The notes below the pieces were generated by a model. It saw only the letters and a program-made list of their open reading frames with translations, did not search any database and was not told the origin of the DNA. This document shows positions 16,542 to 25,047 of a DNA stretch of 32,387 bases, in pieces. Position 1 is the first letter of the stretch, and every line of letters begins with the position of its first letter. The position numbers and the translations under genes are program-made. Source of the stretch: Gammaproteobacteria bacterium (GTDB taxonomy: Bacteria > Pseudomonadota > Gammaproteobacteria > Arenicellales > Poriferihabitantaceae); NCBI GenBank assembly GCA_030590945.1, contig JAUVBY010000014.1, positions 1 through 32,387 of the forward strand. The letters run 5' to 3'.

Positions 16542-17248
16542 GGATAGGCCCTGCCATCATTCACGAGCACGGACTCAAGTGCGGGATTTGCCACGGTGAC
16601 GACACGATTTACAAAAATACCCGGCGTTACTACAACTTCCGGATCGATCTCACCTAGCTCCATCAGAGCGCTTGCTTGCACGATAGTAGTGCCTGCCGCC
16701 ATCGCCATAATCGGCCCGAAATTACGCGCAGTTTTATTAAAAACCAGATTCCCATATCGGTCGGCTCGGGCACACTTCAGCAGGGCAAAGTCAGCTTTCA
16801 GGCCATATTCCAAAACATAATCGCGGCCATCAAAGCTGCGCACTTCTTTACCTTCACCCAGAGGCGTACCAACCGAGGTGGCCGTGTAAAAAGCGGGGAT
16901 GCCAGCACCACCAGCCCTGATGCGCTCGGCCAAAGTCCCTTGCGGCACCAGCTCCAGCTCAATCTCACCACGGCGATACAAATCGGGAAAAACAGTGGAG
17001 TTCGCAGTCCGTGGATACGAGCAAACCATCCTGGCGACCTGGTGGTTCTCGATCAACGCAGCCAGACCGACATGCCCGCTTCCAGTATTGTTGTTGACCA
17101 CGGTAAGGGCTTTTGCGCCCAGATCGATCAGCGCATGAATTAATTCGATGGGGCTTCCGGCTTCGCCAAAACCACCGATCATAACCGTCGCGCCATCAAA
17201 AATGTCGGCAACCGCTTGCGCTGCTGAATCAACTCTCTTATCAATCAT
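16538..17248 (-). CDS. pcaI: 3-oxoacid (probably 3-oxoadipate) CoA-transferase, subunit A
   Basis: The 236-residue alpha subunit has the glycine-rich CoA-binding start GATVMIGGFGEAGSPIELIHAL, the family stretch ALTVVNNNTGSGHVGLAALI and IELELVPQGTLAERIRAGGAGIPAFYT. It ends its conserved part with FNKTARNFGPIMAMAA and PEVVVTPGIFVNRVV, resembling PcaI more than ScoA or AtoD. It forms the enzyme with subunit B. It starts only 6 bp after the aminomutase stop, with a G-rich ribosome binding site inside that gene's end, so translation is likely coupled. No signal peptide, so the enzyme is cytoplasmic. Confidence 0.88.
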   Translation of the reverse strand: MIDKRVDSAAQAVADIFDGATVMIGGFGEAGSPIELIHALIDLGAKALTVVNNNTGSGHVGLAALIENHQVARMVCSYPRTANSTVFPDLYRRGEIELELVPQGTLAERIRAGGAGIPAFYTATSVGTPLGEGKEVRSFDGRDYVLEYGLKADFALLKCARADRYGNLVFNKTARNFGPIMAMAAGTTIVQASALMELGEIDPEVVVTPGIFVNRVVTVANPALESVLVNDGRAYP

Positions 17249-17254
17249 TGCGGG

Positions 17255-18691
17255 CTAGCCCCCCACAACCTCATGCAGGGGGATGCTCTGCTCAGCAACA
17301 CCCTCGAATAAACCGGCTTCGTCGTAAAGCACACGATCATTATAACCACTGAACCAGATAGCATCCGGATTACGACCGAGAATCGTCACCTTGCCACGAT
17401 CGGGCGCATCTGCGGCTCCTCGCAACAGCTTCATGATGACGAAACCATTTTCACCGCCTGGCACTCCAGGCAACGGATCATTCGTCACCGCCGCCACTTC
17501 GGTTTTGCCCTTGTAGTGGGTGATCGACAGACGCGCATGGGTTTCTACGCCGGACAGTCCTTTTTGCGATTCGTTGAGAATATGCCAGGCTTCTTCAATT
17601 GGCACATTAAACGCCTTGTGGCCGATGATATCCCTGCCGCAAAAATAGTAATGGTTTTCCACACCGTTGCGCTTGAGTTCCCGCTGCTGGATACGCAGTG
17701 CATCCGCATCGTTATTAATGCCACGGATAATTGGCGCCTGGTTGTCGACATTAAGCCAGTTGCGGCTGCGCAGTTTCCTGACTGCCTGCCTGGTGCTATC
17801 CACCCACTGCAGGCCGCCTTCAAGGTCATCCATATAGTTCCCATCGGCGTCCTTCTTAAGAAATTCATCCGGATGGTTAAAATGAATCATGATCCTGACA
17901 CTGACGCCTGGATAAATTTCGTGAAACTTATCCATCATGTCGAAAAATGTATCGTCAAAACGATCCGGGTAAAAGCCGAGCTCCTTAGTTCCGATACGAA
18001 TATTCTCAACGCCAACTTCAGCTAAAGCAGACAACCACGCGCCAATATTTTTATTACTAAGCACCATGGGATCACCCCCGGACATCAGGATTTCACGCAA
18101 CTTTTCACGCCCGGTCTGTGGATGTTTACCGCCATTCTCTGCAACTACCCGGTTGTGCTCTTTTACATAGGCGACAATTTCACTAATCTGCGCCAGTCCT
18201 TTTGGCGCCACGGTACCGTCGGGACGCTCCACCTCTTTCCTTGCTATCAGTTCCTCGCGGTAACAAAACCGGCAGTGTGCCGAACAGGTCGAAGCGACAT
18301 AAATTAATCCTAATTCGTATTTATGAATCAAACCCTCTACCGGGCTGTAATCCATCTGTTTTCCCGGGTCGGGAGCGCCATCGAGATCATAGGTTTCTTT
18401 CGGGCTGGCTTTCACCAGCACTTGCAACGGCGTGCTATTTTTCGCCAACTCGAAATAATGGCGGGTCATTTTTACCGGCATGCGCGCCTCGACGTCGTTT
18501 ACCGTACCCTTCAAATCAGTCAACACTTTCAATTCATCAGCGCTGTAAAAAGACAGCATGTCTTCAGGCACCTTGCCGTCCACAAACTTTTTTAACCCCG
18601 TTACAATTTGACGGTCGTACTTGCCATTAGTGACCGAATCCAGAAATGCCTGCTCTTTTTCCGAAGGCTGGTACTTTGCTGCTGTTGACAT
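17255..18691 (-). CDS. kamA: KamA-family radical-SAM amino acid 2,3-aminomutase
   Basis: The 478-residue protein (ATG at 18691, chosen over a GTG at 18700 because AGGTG sits about 6 bp before it) is a radical-SAM, PLP-dependent 2,3-aminomutase. The [4Fe-4S] cluster motif CSAHCRFCYR gives Cys136, Cys140 and Cys143; the SAM contact reads ILMSGGDP near 202-208. The canonical lysine enzyme converts L-lysine to L-beta-lysine. Aligned by eye to it, the first substrate-binding aspartate (Asp293 of the clostridial enzyme) may be kept in YYFCGRD (Asp354). The second (Asp330) appears to be serine, and the PLP lysine is in THYKGKTEV (Lys396 or Lys394) instead of a GGGGK loop. The substrate may therefore be lysine or another amino acid such as 2-aminoadipate or glutamate. 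It heads an operon with CoA-transferase, aminotransferase and thiolase genes. Confidence 0.85.
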   Translation of the reverse strand: MSTAAKYQPSEKEQAFLDSVTNGKYDRQIVTGLKKFVDGKVPEDMLSFYSADELKVLTDLKGTVNDVEARMPVKMTRHYFELAKNSTPLQVLVKASPKETYDLDGAPDPGKQMDYSPVEGLIHKYELGLIYVASTCSAHCRFCYREELIARKEVERPDGTVAPKGLAQISEIVAYVKEHNRVVAENGGKHPQTGREKLREILMSGGDPMVLSNKNIGAWLSALAEVGVENIRIGTKELGFYPDRFDDTFFDMMDKFHEIYPGVSVRIMIHFNHPDEFLKKDADGNYMDDLEGGLQWVDSTRQAVRKLRSRNWLNVDNQAPIIRGINNDADALRIQQRELKRNGVENHYYFCGRDIIGHKAFNVPIEEAWHILNESQKGLSGVETHARLSITHYKGKTEVAAVTNDPLPGVPGGENGFVIMKLLRGAADAPDRGKVTILGRNPDAIWFSGYNDRVLYDEAGLFEGVAEQSIPLHEVVGG

Positions 18692-18708
18692 GTTAATCAC
18701 CTGTGTTA

Positions 18709-18748
18709 AGTATATTTAATATGCCTAAAACTCATGCATTTAGCATGA
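18709..18748 (-). promoter_or_regulatory. LysR-type box and -10 element upstream of kamA
   Basis: The perfect inverted repeat TCATGC-ATTTA-GCATGA at 18732-18748 has the T-N11-A layout of LysR-regulator boxes. On the minus strand a TATACT -10 element lies at 18709-18714, placing the box over and just upstream of a missing -35. This is the layout of an activator-dependent promoter. A divergent LysR gene starts 149 bp away. Confidence 0.55.
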
Positions 18749-18809
18749 CAGGCGCATCAAAACTGGAATTTTCGATCCAGCCTTTGGCTGGCTTGCATCG
18801 AGCATTCTA

Positions 18810-18837
18810 TTGATCTATCGATTACATAGTCTATATA
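18810..18837 (+). promoter_or_regulatory. Candidate promoter of the divergent LysR gene
   Basis: TTGATC at 18810-18815 and TATATA at 18832-18837 are spaced by 16 bp, 59 bp before the ATG at 18897. It is a reasonable sigma-70 match. Confidence 0.45.
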
Positions 18838-18896
18838 AAGCACTTTTTCGGGCAAACGACTTTAAATCACTAGCCCATGAGGTATAGTAATGGATT

Positions 18897-19802
18897 ATGC
18901 CCTATCAACGAAGACTACTACCCAGCACCAGCATGATGGCAGCATTCGATGCAGCCGCCCGGACGGGCAGTTTTACCGCTGCGGCCAGAGAACTAAGCCT
19001 GACCCAGGGCGCCATCAGCCGACAGATTGGCGCCCTTGAAAATCAACTCGATGTTGTTCTGTTTAAAAGAATCGGCAATAACATCCACCTGACAAATGCC
19101 GGGGAAATTTACGCCAGGGAAATCAATGCGGCCCTGCAGGCGATCCGCAACGCTTCTCTCAATGCCATGACCGATCCGAGGGTCGGTACCTTGAATCTGG
19201 CAATTCTGCCTACTTTTGGCACGCGCTGGCTGATGCCCCGGTTTCCCTTGTTCCTCAAGGAAAACCCCGACATTACGGTAAATTTTGTCTCCAGACTTTC
19301 ACCCTTCGACTTTCAAAACGAAGACTTGCACGCCGCTATACACTATGGTTCACCGGAATGGCCCGGCACCGACAGCTCCTTTCTGATGAACGAAAAAGCG
19401 GTGCCTGTTTGCTCACCAGGAATTCTCAGCCAGAATCCCCTGGAGAATGCCGAGACTTTAACGCGGTTGCCACTGCTGCATCTAGCTACCCGGCCCGATG
19501 CCTGGAGAAACTGGTTTCAGTCAAATGGGCTCGAGATGCCAAAGGGCCAGGGTATATTATTTGAGCAGATTTCAATTATTGCCCAGGCAGCGGTGGGGGG
19601 GTTGGGAGTGGCTCTGTTACCGAAATTTCTGATCCAGAGTGAGCTTGACCGGGGTGAGTTGGTGGTGATCGTCGATAAACCGCTACAAAGCGATGCTGGT
19701 TACCACCTTATCACGCCCGTCGATAAATCGGACTATGCACCCATGGTTGCTTTTCGCAGTTGGATTCTGAAAATGGCGGCCCTACAAACTACCTGCGACT
19801 GA
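18897..19802 (+). CDS. LysR-family regulator (GcvA type), likely controller of the aminomutase operon
   Basis: The 301-residue protein opens with a winged helix-turn-helix at about 12-70 (AAFDAAARTGSFTAAARELSLTQGAISRQIGALENQL). A periplasmic-binding-like effector domain follows, with GTLNLAILPTFGTRWLMPRFPLF and the GcvA-group stretch DLHAAIHYGSPEWPGTD. It diverges from kamA with an inverted-repeat LysR box between them, so it probably activates that operon in response to the amino acid or an intermediate. The ATG at 18897 gives the normal N-terminus; an ATG at 18890 is out of frame. A GAGG lies about 13 bp before the start. The effector is unknown. Confidence 0.88.
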   Translation: MPYQRRLLPSTSMMAAFDAAARTGSFTAAARELSLTQGAISRQIGALENQLDVVLFKRIGNNIHLTNAGEIYAREINAALQAIRNASLNAMTDPRVGTLNLAILPTFGTRWLMPRFPLFLKENPDITVNFVSRLSPFDFQNEDLHAAIHYGSPEWPGTDSSFLMNEKAVPVCSPGILSQNPLENAETLTRLPLLHLATRPDAWRNWFQSNGLEMPKGQGILFEQISIIAQAAVGGLGVALLPKFLIQSELDRGELVVIVDKPLQSDAGYHLITPVDKSDYAPMVAFRSWILKMAALQTTCD

Positions 19803-19974
19803 ACTTGGTGCTTAATCAATTTTTTGGGTGAAGAGAATTGAGTAGAAATTTTAAAATAAAGGAAGCCGCATAAGCCGACTAATTATTTTCACCCTGGCAT
19901 GAAAAAAGTTCCTTTGCGATGCGCGTCCAATCGTTGGATGATGCCGCTGGATAAAATAATTTGAGGATAGGGTT

Positions 19975-21498
19975 ATGTCGAGACGTAAACGCGGATCCAG
20001 GCGACGCAGCAACGATTCAATCGCACAAATCCCCCAGCTACCACGCTCCAACATCGTCAACCGTTTCCAGCCACTGGAAATACTGGACAACGCGTCACTG
20101 GATAAAATTCATAACACCGCCATGCGCATCGTAGAGGACCTCGGCGTGGTCTTTCAGGATGACGAAGCACTGACGATACTACGCCATAATGGAGCCAGTA
20201 TCGATGAGGCGGGTACCGTTCGGCTGGATGCCGAGACCCTGATGCACTGGATCGGCAAGTGCCCCTCCAGTTTTCAGCTGCACGCCCGCAACCCTGAACG
20301 GAACGTGACCATCGGCGGCAACAATATCCACCTCGCTCCTGTTGGTGGGCCACCCAACATCTCCGACCTGGATAACGGTCGTCGGGCCGGTACCTTCGAG
20401 GATCAGTGTAACCTGATCAAGTTGGGTCAGAGCCTGAACATTCTCTCCCTGGGCGGTGCGGCTCCAGTTGAGGCGATCAACCTACCCGCCGAGACGCGTC
20501 ATCTCGACTTCTATCATGCCCAAATCACCCTCACCGACCGGGCCTGGAACGCCAGGGCCATCGGCGCCGAACGGGTCACCGACGCGCTGGAGATGGTAGC
20601 CATTGCCCGCGGCATCGATCGCCAACAACTCATGCGCGAGCCTAGCCTGCTCAGTGTGGTGAACATCAACTCACCTCGCATCATGGACGGTGAGATGCTA
20701 ACCGGTCTGATGGAAATGGTGCGCAATGGTCAGCCTTGCATCATTACGCCCTTCACCCTGGCGGGTGCCATGAGCCCAGTAACTCTGGCTGGCGCTCTGG
20801 CCCAGCAGACCGCCGAGGCACTGCTGGTAATTGCCTTTACCCAGATGATCAACCCCGGTTGCCCAGTGGTGTTTGGCGGCTTCACCTCCAATGTCGACAT
20901 GAAGTCCGGCGCACCCGCATTCGGCACCCCGGAATACGCCCAGGCGATCCTGATTGGCGGCCAGCTGGCCCGCCGCTACGGCCTGCCTTATCGCACCAGC
21001 AATGTCAACGCATCCAACGCCGTTGATGCCCAGGCTACCTACGAAACCATGATGTCCCTGTGGGCCGCCATGATGGCCCACGCCAACATCATCAACCACG
21101 CGACCGGCTGGCTGGAGGGCGGTCTAACTGCCTCTCTGGAAAAATACATCCTCGATGCGGAAGTTTTACAAAACCTCAAGCAACTACTGATCCCGCCTAA
21201 GGTCGATGAGGATAGCCTGGCCTTCGAAGCAATCCGGGCAGTACCCCCAGGGGGCCACCACCTGGGCTCCGAACACACTATGGCCCGCTTCAAAACCGCC
21301 TTTTACGCACCGATACTGTCAAACTGGCAGAACTTCGAATCCTGGCAGGATGACGGCGCAAAGACCGCGACTGAAAGAGCTAACGCCATCTGGAAGGCCC
21401 TGCTCGCGGAATACAGCCCTCCACCCCTGGATTTGGCGATCCGACAACAACTCGATGAATATATTACCATGCGCAAGGAGCAGATTCAGGCCGCCTGA
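19975..21498 (+). CDS. Trimethylamine methyltransferase family protein (MttB-like, non-pyrrolysine)
   Basis: The 507-residue protein belongs to the MttB superfamily. Family-like segments include LDKIHNTAMRIVEDLGVVFQDDEAL, IHLAPVGGPPNISDLDNGRRAGT, a long run of barrel strands, TPEYAQAILIGGQLARRYGLPYRTSNVNASNAVDAQATYE and HEDSLAFEAI-like later helices (here VDEDSLAFEAIRAV). The frame has no in-frame amber codon, so it lacks the pyrrolysine of true trimethylamine enzymes. It thus groups with MttB-like proteins such as glycine betaine, proline betaine and carnitine methyltransferases. The basic N-terminus (SRRKRGSRRRS) is unusual. No corrinoid protein or reactivase gene is in the window. A GAGG ribosome binding site lies 9-12 bp upstream. 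Substrate is unknown; a quaternary or tertiary amine is likely. Confidence 0.82.
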   Translation: MSRRKRGSRRRSNDSIAQIPQLPRSNIVNRFQPLEILDNASLDKIHNTAMRIVEDLGVVFQDDEALTILRHNGASIDEAGTVRLDAETLMHWIGKCPSSFQLHARNPERNVTIGGNNIHLAPVGGPPNISDLDNGRRAGTFEDQCNLIKLGQSLNILSLGGAAPVEAINLPAETRHLDFYHAQITLTDRAWNARAIGAERVTDALEMVAIARGIDRQQLMREPSLLSVVNINSPRIMDGEMLTGLMEMVRNGQPCIITPFTLAGAMSPVTLAGALAQQTAEALLVIAFTQMINPGCPVVFGGFTSNVDMKSGAPAFGTPEYAQAILIGGQLARRYGLPYRTSNVNASNAVDAQATYETMMSLWAAMMAHANIINHATGWLEGGLTASLEKYILDAEVLQNLKQLLIPPKVDEDSLAFEAIRAVPPGGHHLGSEHTMARFKTAFYAPILSNWQNFESWQDDGAKTATERANAIWKALLAEYSPPPLDLAIRQQLDEYITMRKEQIQAA

Positions 21499-21524
21499 AA
21501 CAGCGAATCAACGCAGGCGAGCCG

Positions 21525-22418
21525 TTAGGGCGCGTGTCCACTCTCAGCCAGCAACCAGTCCCTGAATTTCACCACGTTCTCGTAACCTGCATGGTGTTCG
21601 GGGTAGACCAGGTAATAGCCCATAGCCGAGCGCATGCGCATGTGATAGGGGTCGCAAACACGATTGCTCTCGATGTAATCGTTGGTGAAGGGGGTGCGGC
21701 CGATGGCGATACCTAGCCCTTCGGTCACCGCGTCCAGCACCAGCGAGCGGCTGCCCAGATCCATGCGATGTTTAATCTCGAGTTCATCGCTTCCTGCCAT
21801 CTCGAACCACTGCTGCCACTCGTCGGGGTGATGGCTACAGTGTATCAGGGTGTGTTCAGAAAGCTCGTGCAAGCGGTCGGGCGGCGGCAGTTTGGTAACC
21901 TGCAGGGGGCTGCAGATAAGAAATAGCTCGTCATAAAACAGAAAGTCGCTGCACAAACCAGTCCAGTTACCACTGCCATAGCGAATGGCCAGGTCGATAT
22001 CGTCGGAACTGAATTCGAGCGGTGAAAAGGAACCCAGCAGTTTTATATCCACATCCGGATTGGCCGCCTGGAACACCGGCAAACGCGGTAGTAACCAGCA
22101 GGAGGCCATGGATGGAAGCAGATTGACTACTAGCGAACAACGCTTGCCTCGTTTGGAAATTTCACGGGTCGCGAGGTCAAGTTGATCGAAAATTTCCTGG
22201 ATTTTATCCAGATAGTCGGCACCGGCGCCGGTCAATTTGATCTTGCCTTTCTCACGACTAAACAGGTTCACCCCCAATTGCTCTTCGAGGGAGCGAACCT
22301 GATGACTTATGGCGGATGTGGACAGGCAGATATCTTCCGCGGCTAACTTGAAACTGTTGTGCCTTGCGGCTGCCTCAAAGGCGCGTAACGAGGCAAATGG
22401 AGGTATATTACGACGCAT
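21525..22418 (-). CDS. LysR-family regulator (GcvA type), second copy
   Basis: The 297-residue protein has a helix-turn-helix at about 8-65 (ASLRAFEAAARHNSFKLAAEDICLSTSAISHQVRSLEEQL) and an effector domain with CSLVVNLLPSMASCWLLPRLPVF and DDIDLAIRYGSGNWTG. It is similar in plan to the regulator at 18897 but clearly diverged. It converges on the MttB-like gene (26 bp apart) and diverges from the dimethylglycine-dehydrogenase-like operon across 169 bp. That operon is therefore its most likely target. A GCGATG/CATCGC inverted repeat in the shared region is a candidate operator. Confidence 0.88.
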   Translation of the reverse strand: MRRNIPPFASLRAFEAAARHNSFKLAAEDICLSTSAISHQVRSLEEQLGVNLFSREKGKIKLTGAGADYLDKIQEIFDQLDLATREISKRGKRCSLVVNLLPSMASCWLLPRLPVFQAANPDVDIKLLGSFSPLEFSSDDIDLAIRYGSGNWTGLCSDFLFYDELFLICSPLQVTKLPPPDRLHELSEHTLIHCSHHPDEWQQWFEMAGSDELEIKHRMDLGSRSLVLDAVTEGLGIAIGRTPFTNDYIESNRVCDPYHMRMRSAMGYYLVYPEHHAGYENVVKFRDWLLAESGHAP

Positions 22419-22524
22419 TGTTTCGACAATCGATGGGCTGGGGGCTGCTCAGGTTCGCCGATTTCAGAACAATTGTCCACAAATCCAATTCAATCGGGGT
22501 TGAAAGTATTTCATTTGCTCTGTT

Positions 22525-22546
22525 GCGATGGTTGTCACATCATCGC
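22525..22546. promoter_or_regulatory. Inverted repeat, candidate LysR operator
   Basis: GCGATG at 22525-22530 and CATCGC at 22541-22546 are exact complements with a 10-bp gap, 42 bp before the flavoprotein start and about 107 bp before the LysR start. The position suits activation of the plus-strand operon. Binding is inferred. Confidence 0.35.
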
Positions 22547-22587
22547 TTTCACACCTAAACCCATAAAATCTGAAGGCCGACCCGGTT

Positions 22588-25047
22588 ATGAAATCATCCG
22601 TCAAGATCGCCGTCATCGGCGGTGGCATTGTGGGATGCAGTATCCTTTATCATCTGGCCCGTCGAGGTTGGAGCAATGTCGTCATGCTCGAGCGCCGTGA
22701 GTTAACTGCGGGTTCTACCTGGCACGCCGCCGCCAGTATGCACCGCCTGCATGGCAACCCAAACATTGCCCGCCTGCAAGTTTACAGTAACGCGCTATAC
22801 CGAAAACTGGAAGAGGAAACGGGGCAAAGCTGCGGTATCCATACCCCGGGTGGCCTCTATCTGGCTTCGAGCAAGGCTCGCATGCAGGAGTTAAAGATTC
22901 AGCACTCTCGATCCAAATACCTGGGCTTCGACGTCCAGTTATTGAGCGTGGACGAGATCAAGCAATTTAACCCGTTGGTAGATACCGAGGGCCTTTACGG
23001 CGGCATGTGGGATCCCGAAGATGGTCATGTCGATCCATCGGGTGTTCCCCATGCACTGGCCAGGAGCGCCCGAGACAACGGTGCCGAAATCTATCGCAAC
23101 ACCGAAGTGCTGGCTACTCGCCCGGTCGAAGGAGGCTGGGAGATCGAAACCAATAACGGAACTTTGTTCGCCGAGAACATTGTCAATGCCGCCGGCCTTT
23201 GGGCACGTGAGGTGGGCGAGCTGGCCGGGATTAAACTCCCACTGCTGCCGATGGAGCATCAGTATCTGGTGACTGAGTCAATCGACGCGGTCAGAGGCCT
23301 TGGTCACGAAATGCCTCTCACCCGAGATTATGACCGTGGTTTCTATATGCGCCAGGAGGGCGAGGGACTGTTGGTCGGTGCTTATGAAAAACACGGTGTT
23401 CCGTGGTCCGAATTTGGCACACCCAAAAATTTTGGTGCCGAACTGTTGACGCCGGATATTGATCGCTGGGAAAGTAACCTGGAACAGGCGATGATTCGTG
23501 TGCCCTGTTTTGGCCAGGCCGGGATACGTCAAGTGATCAACGGCCCGATGGTTTTTAGCCCCGATGGCCTGCCCCAGTTGGGTCCGGTTCAGGGGTTGAA
23601 AAACTACTTTGTGGCGGTGGGCATCATGGCCGGCTTTTCCCAGGGGGGTGGCATCGGCAAGATTATGTCCGACTGGATCATCGACGGCAATCCCGACATG
23701 GAGCTATTCCCGTTAGATGTCACCCGCTTTGGCGATTTCGCCACGCCAGCCTATACCAAAGCCAAGGTGCTGGATAACTACGGACGCCGCTTCGGTATCC
23801 ACTACCCCAATGAAGAGCGTCTGGCCGGCCGCCCCAGCCGGGTGCTGCCGATCCATGAGTTACTGCTCGAAAAAGGCGCAGTGATGGGGTCGGCGCACGG
23901 CCTGGAGCGCCCGCTGTGGTATCGCCCTGCGGGATCTGACCTGCAGGACACTCCCAGTTTTGAGCGTAACGCCGTGTTCGACGTAGTCGGCGAAGAGTGC
24001 CGCGCGCTGCGCAGTGGTCTGGGGCTACTGGAGCTCAGTTCCTTCGGCCAACTGATTGTCAGCGGCCCCGACGCCACTCGTTTCCTCGGCTATATATTTG
24101 CCGGTAAACTACCGGGAAAGACCGGTGTCATGAGTATTTGCCCGATGCTAAACGATAGGGGTGGTATCATCGGCGACTACACCGTTACCCTATTGGAGGA
24201 TGGCTCCTATTACCTGACCGGTGCTTCCAACGCCGAAGCTTACCATTTTCGCCACTTCGAAAAGCATCGGAGAGATCTGGACGTAGAATGGCACAGTCTG
24301 ACCAGGAATCATGGCGTATTAGGCATTGCCGGCCCTCATTCTCGGCTATTAATGGAACGGCTGACCGGTGCCGACATGAGCAATGAGGCGCAACCCTTTT
24401 TCCGTATGCGGGAACTGATGATCGATGACATCCCGGTTCGAGCTTTTCGCGTCTCCTTTACTGGAGACCTCGGTTACGAGTTGCACTTTGCCGACCAAAA
24501 TCAGCCCGCGTTATTTGCACGATTGCTCGCCGAAGGACAGGATCTGGGACTGCACCTGGTCGGAGCCCGCGCTCTGGACAGCCTGCGGCTGGAAAAAGGT
24601 TATCCTCGCTGGGGACTGGAACTCACTGCCGATACGCTGCCCGGGCCAGCCGGAATGGCTCGTTTCCTGGATCAGGATCGGAACTATATAGGGCACACTG
24701 CGTTGCAATCTCACTCAAAGAGTGACAATTCATGGTGCCTGGTGACCCTGACGGTTGACGTTGAACTGGCTGACGCCGTGGGTAACGAACCGGTGATTAT
24801 GGATGGCCAGGTCGTTGGAATCGTCACCTCAGGAGGTTACGGTCACAGCGTCGATAAGAGCATTGCCCTGGCCTACCTGAAACCCGAATGCTGCCGCGAG
24901 GGTCTTGTGTTGAGCGTTGATATTATCGGTTATCACTGTCCGGCCCAGGTTCATCTCAACCCGTTATTCGACCCCCATGGCTACCGGCTCCGCGGTGTAG
25001 AACCCCGGGGGGAACCACGGGCATCGATCAATATGATGCATAAATAA
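22588..25047 (+). CDS. Dimethylglycine/sarcosine dehydrogenase-like flavoprotein with C-terminal GcvT domain
   Basis: The 819-residue protein has an N-terminal FAD-binding DAO domain starting with KIAVIGGGIVGCSILYHLA (GGGIVG at 11-16). The next motif is TAGSTWHAAAS, whose His46 matches the histidine that carries covalent FAD in dimethylglycine and sarcosine dehydrogenases. The linker domain spans about 375-430, and a GcvT-like folate-binding region fills 430-819 (LLELSSFGQLIVSGPDA, SFTGDLGYELHFAD, RLEKGYPRWGLEL). Such enzymes oxidise an N-methyl group and pass the carbon to tetrahydrofolate as methylene-THF. The closest function is demethylation of a dimethylated or monomethylated amino acid, but the substrate is uncertain. 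It is the first gene of a four-gene operon and lies close to an MttB-like gene. Confidence 0.87.
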   Translation: MKSSVKIAVIGGGIVGCSILYHLARRGWSNVVMLERRELTAGSTWHAAASMHRLHGNPNIARLQVYSNALYRKLEEETGQSCGIHTPGGLYLASSKARMQELKIQHSRSKYLGFDVQLLSVDEIKQFNPLVDTEGLYGGMWDPEDGHVDPSGVPHALARSARDNGAEIYRNTEVLATRPVEGGWEIETNNGTLFAENIVNAAGLWAREVGELAGIKLPLLPMEHQYLVTESIDAVRGLGHEMPLTRDYDRGFYMRQEGEGLLVGAYEKHGVPWSEFGTPKNFGAELLTPDIDRWESNLEQAMIRVPCFGQAGIRQVINGPMVFSPDGLPQLGPVQGLKNYFVAVGIMAGFSQGGGIGKIMSDWIIDGNPDMELFPLDVTRFGDFATPAYTKAKVLDNYGRRFGIHYPNEERLAGRPSRVLPIHELLLEKGAVMGSAHGLERPLWYRPAGSDLQDTPSFERNAVFDVVGEECRALRSGLGLLELSSFGQLIVSGPDATRFLGYIFAGKLPGKTGVMSICPMLNDRGGIIGDYTVTLLEDGSYYLTGASNAEAYHFRHFEKHRRDLDVEWHSLTRNHGVLGIAGPHSRLLMERLTGADMSNEAQPFFRMRELMIDDIPVRAFRVSFTGDLGYELHFADQNQPALFARLLAEGQDLGLHLVGARALDSLRLEKGYPRWGLELTADTLPGPAGMARFLDQDRNYIGHTALQSHSKSDNSWCLVTLTVDVELADAVGNEPVIMDGQVVGIVTSGGYGHSVDKSIALAYLKPECCREGLVLSVDIIGYHCPAQVHLNPLFDPHGYRLRGVEPRGEPRASINMMHK

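Noticed and set aside
11656-18691. A beta-arginine route ending in 3-guanidinopropionate hydrolysis by the agmatinase-like enzyme
   Set aside because: Chemically consistent, but the agmatinase is very close to true SpeB, has its own promoter-like sequence and is separated from the operon by broken genes and a terminator; the PcaF/PcaIJ likeness points to 3-oxoadipate instead.
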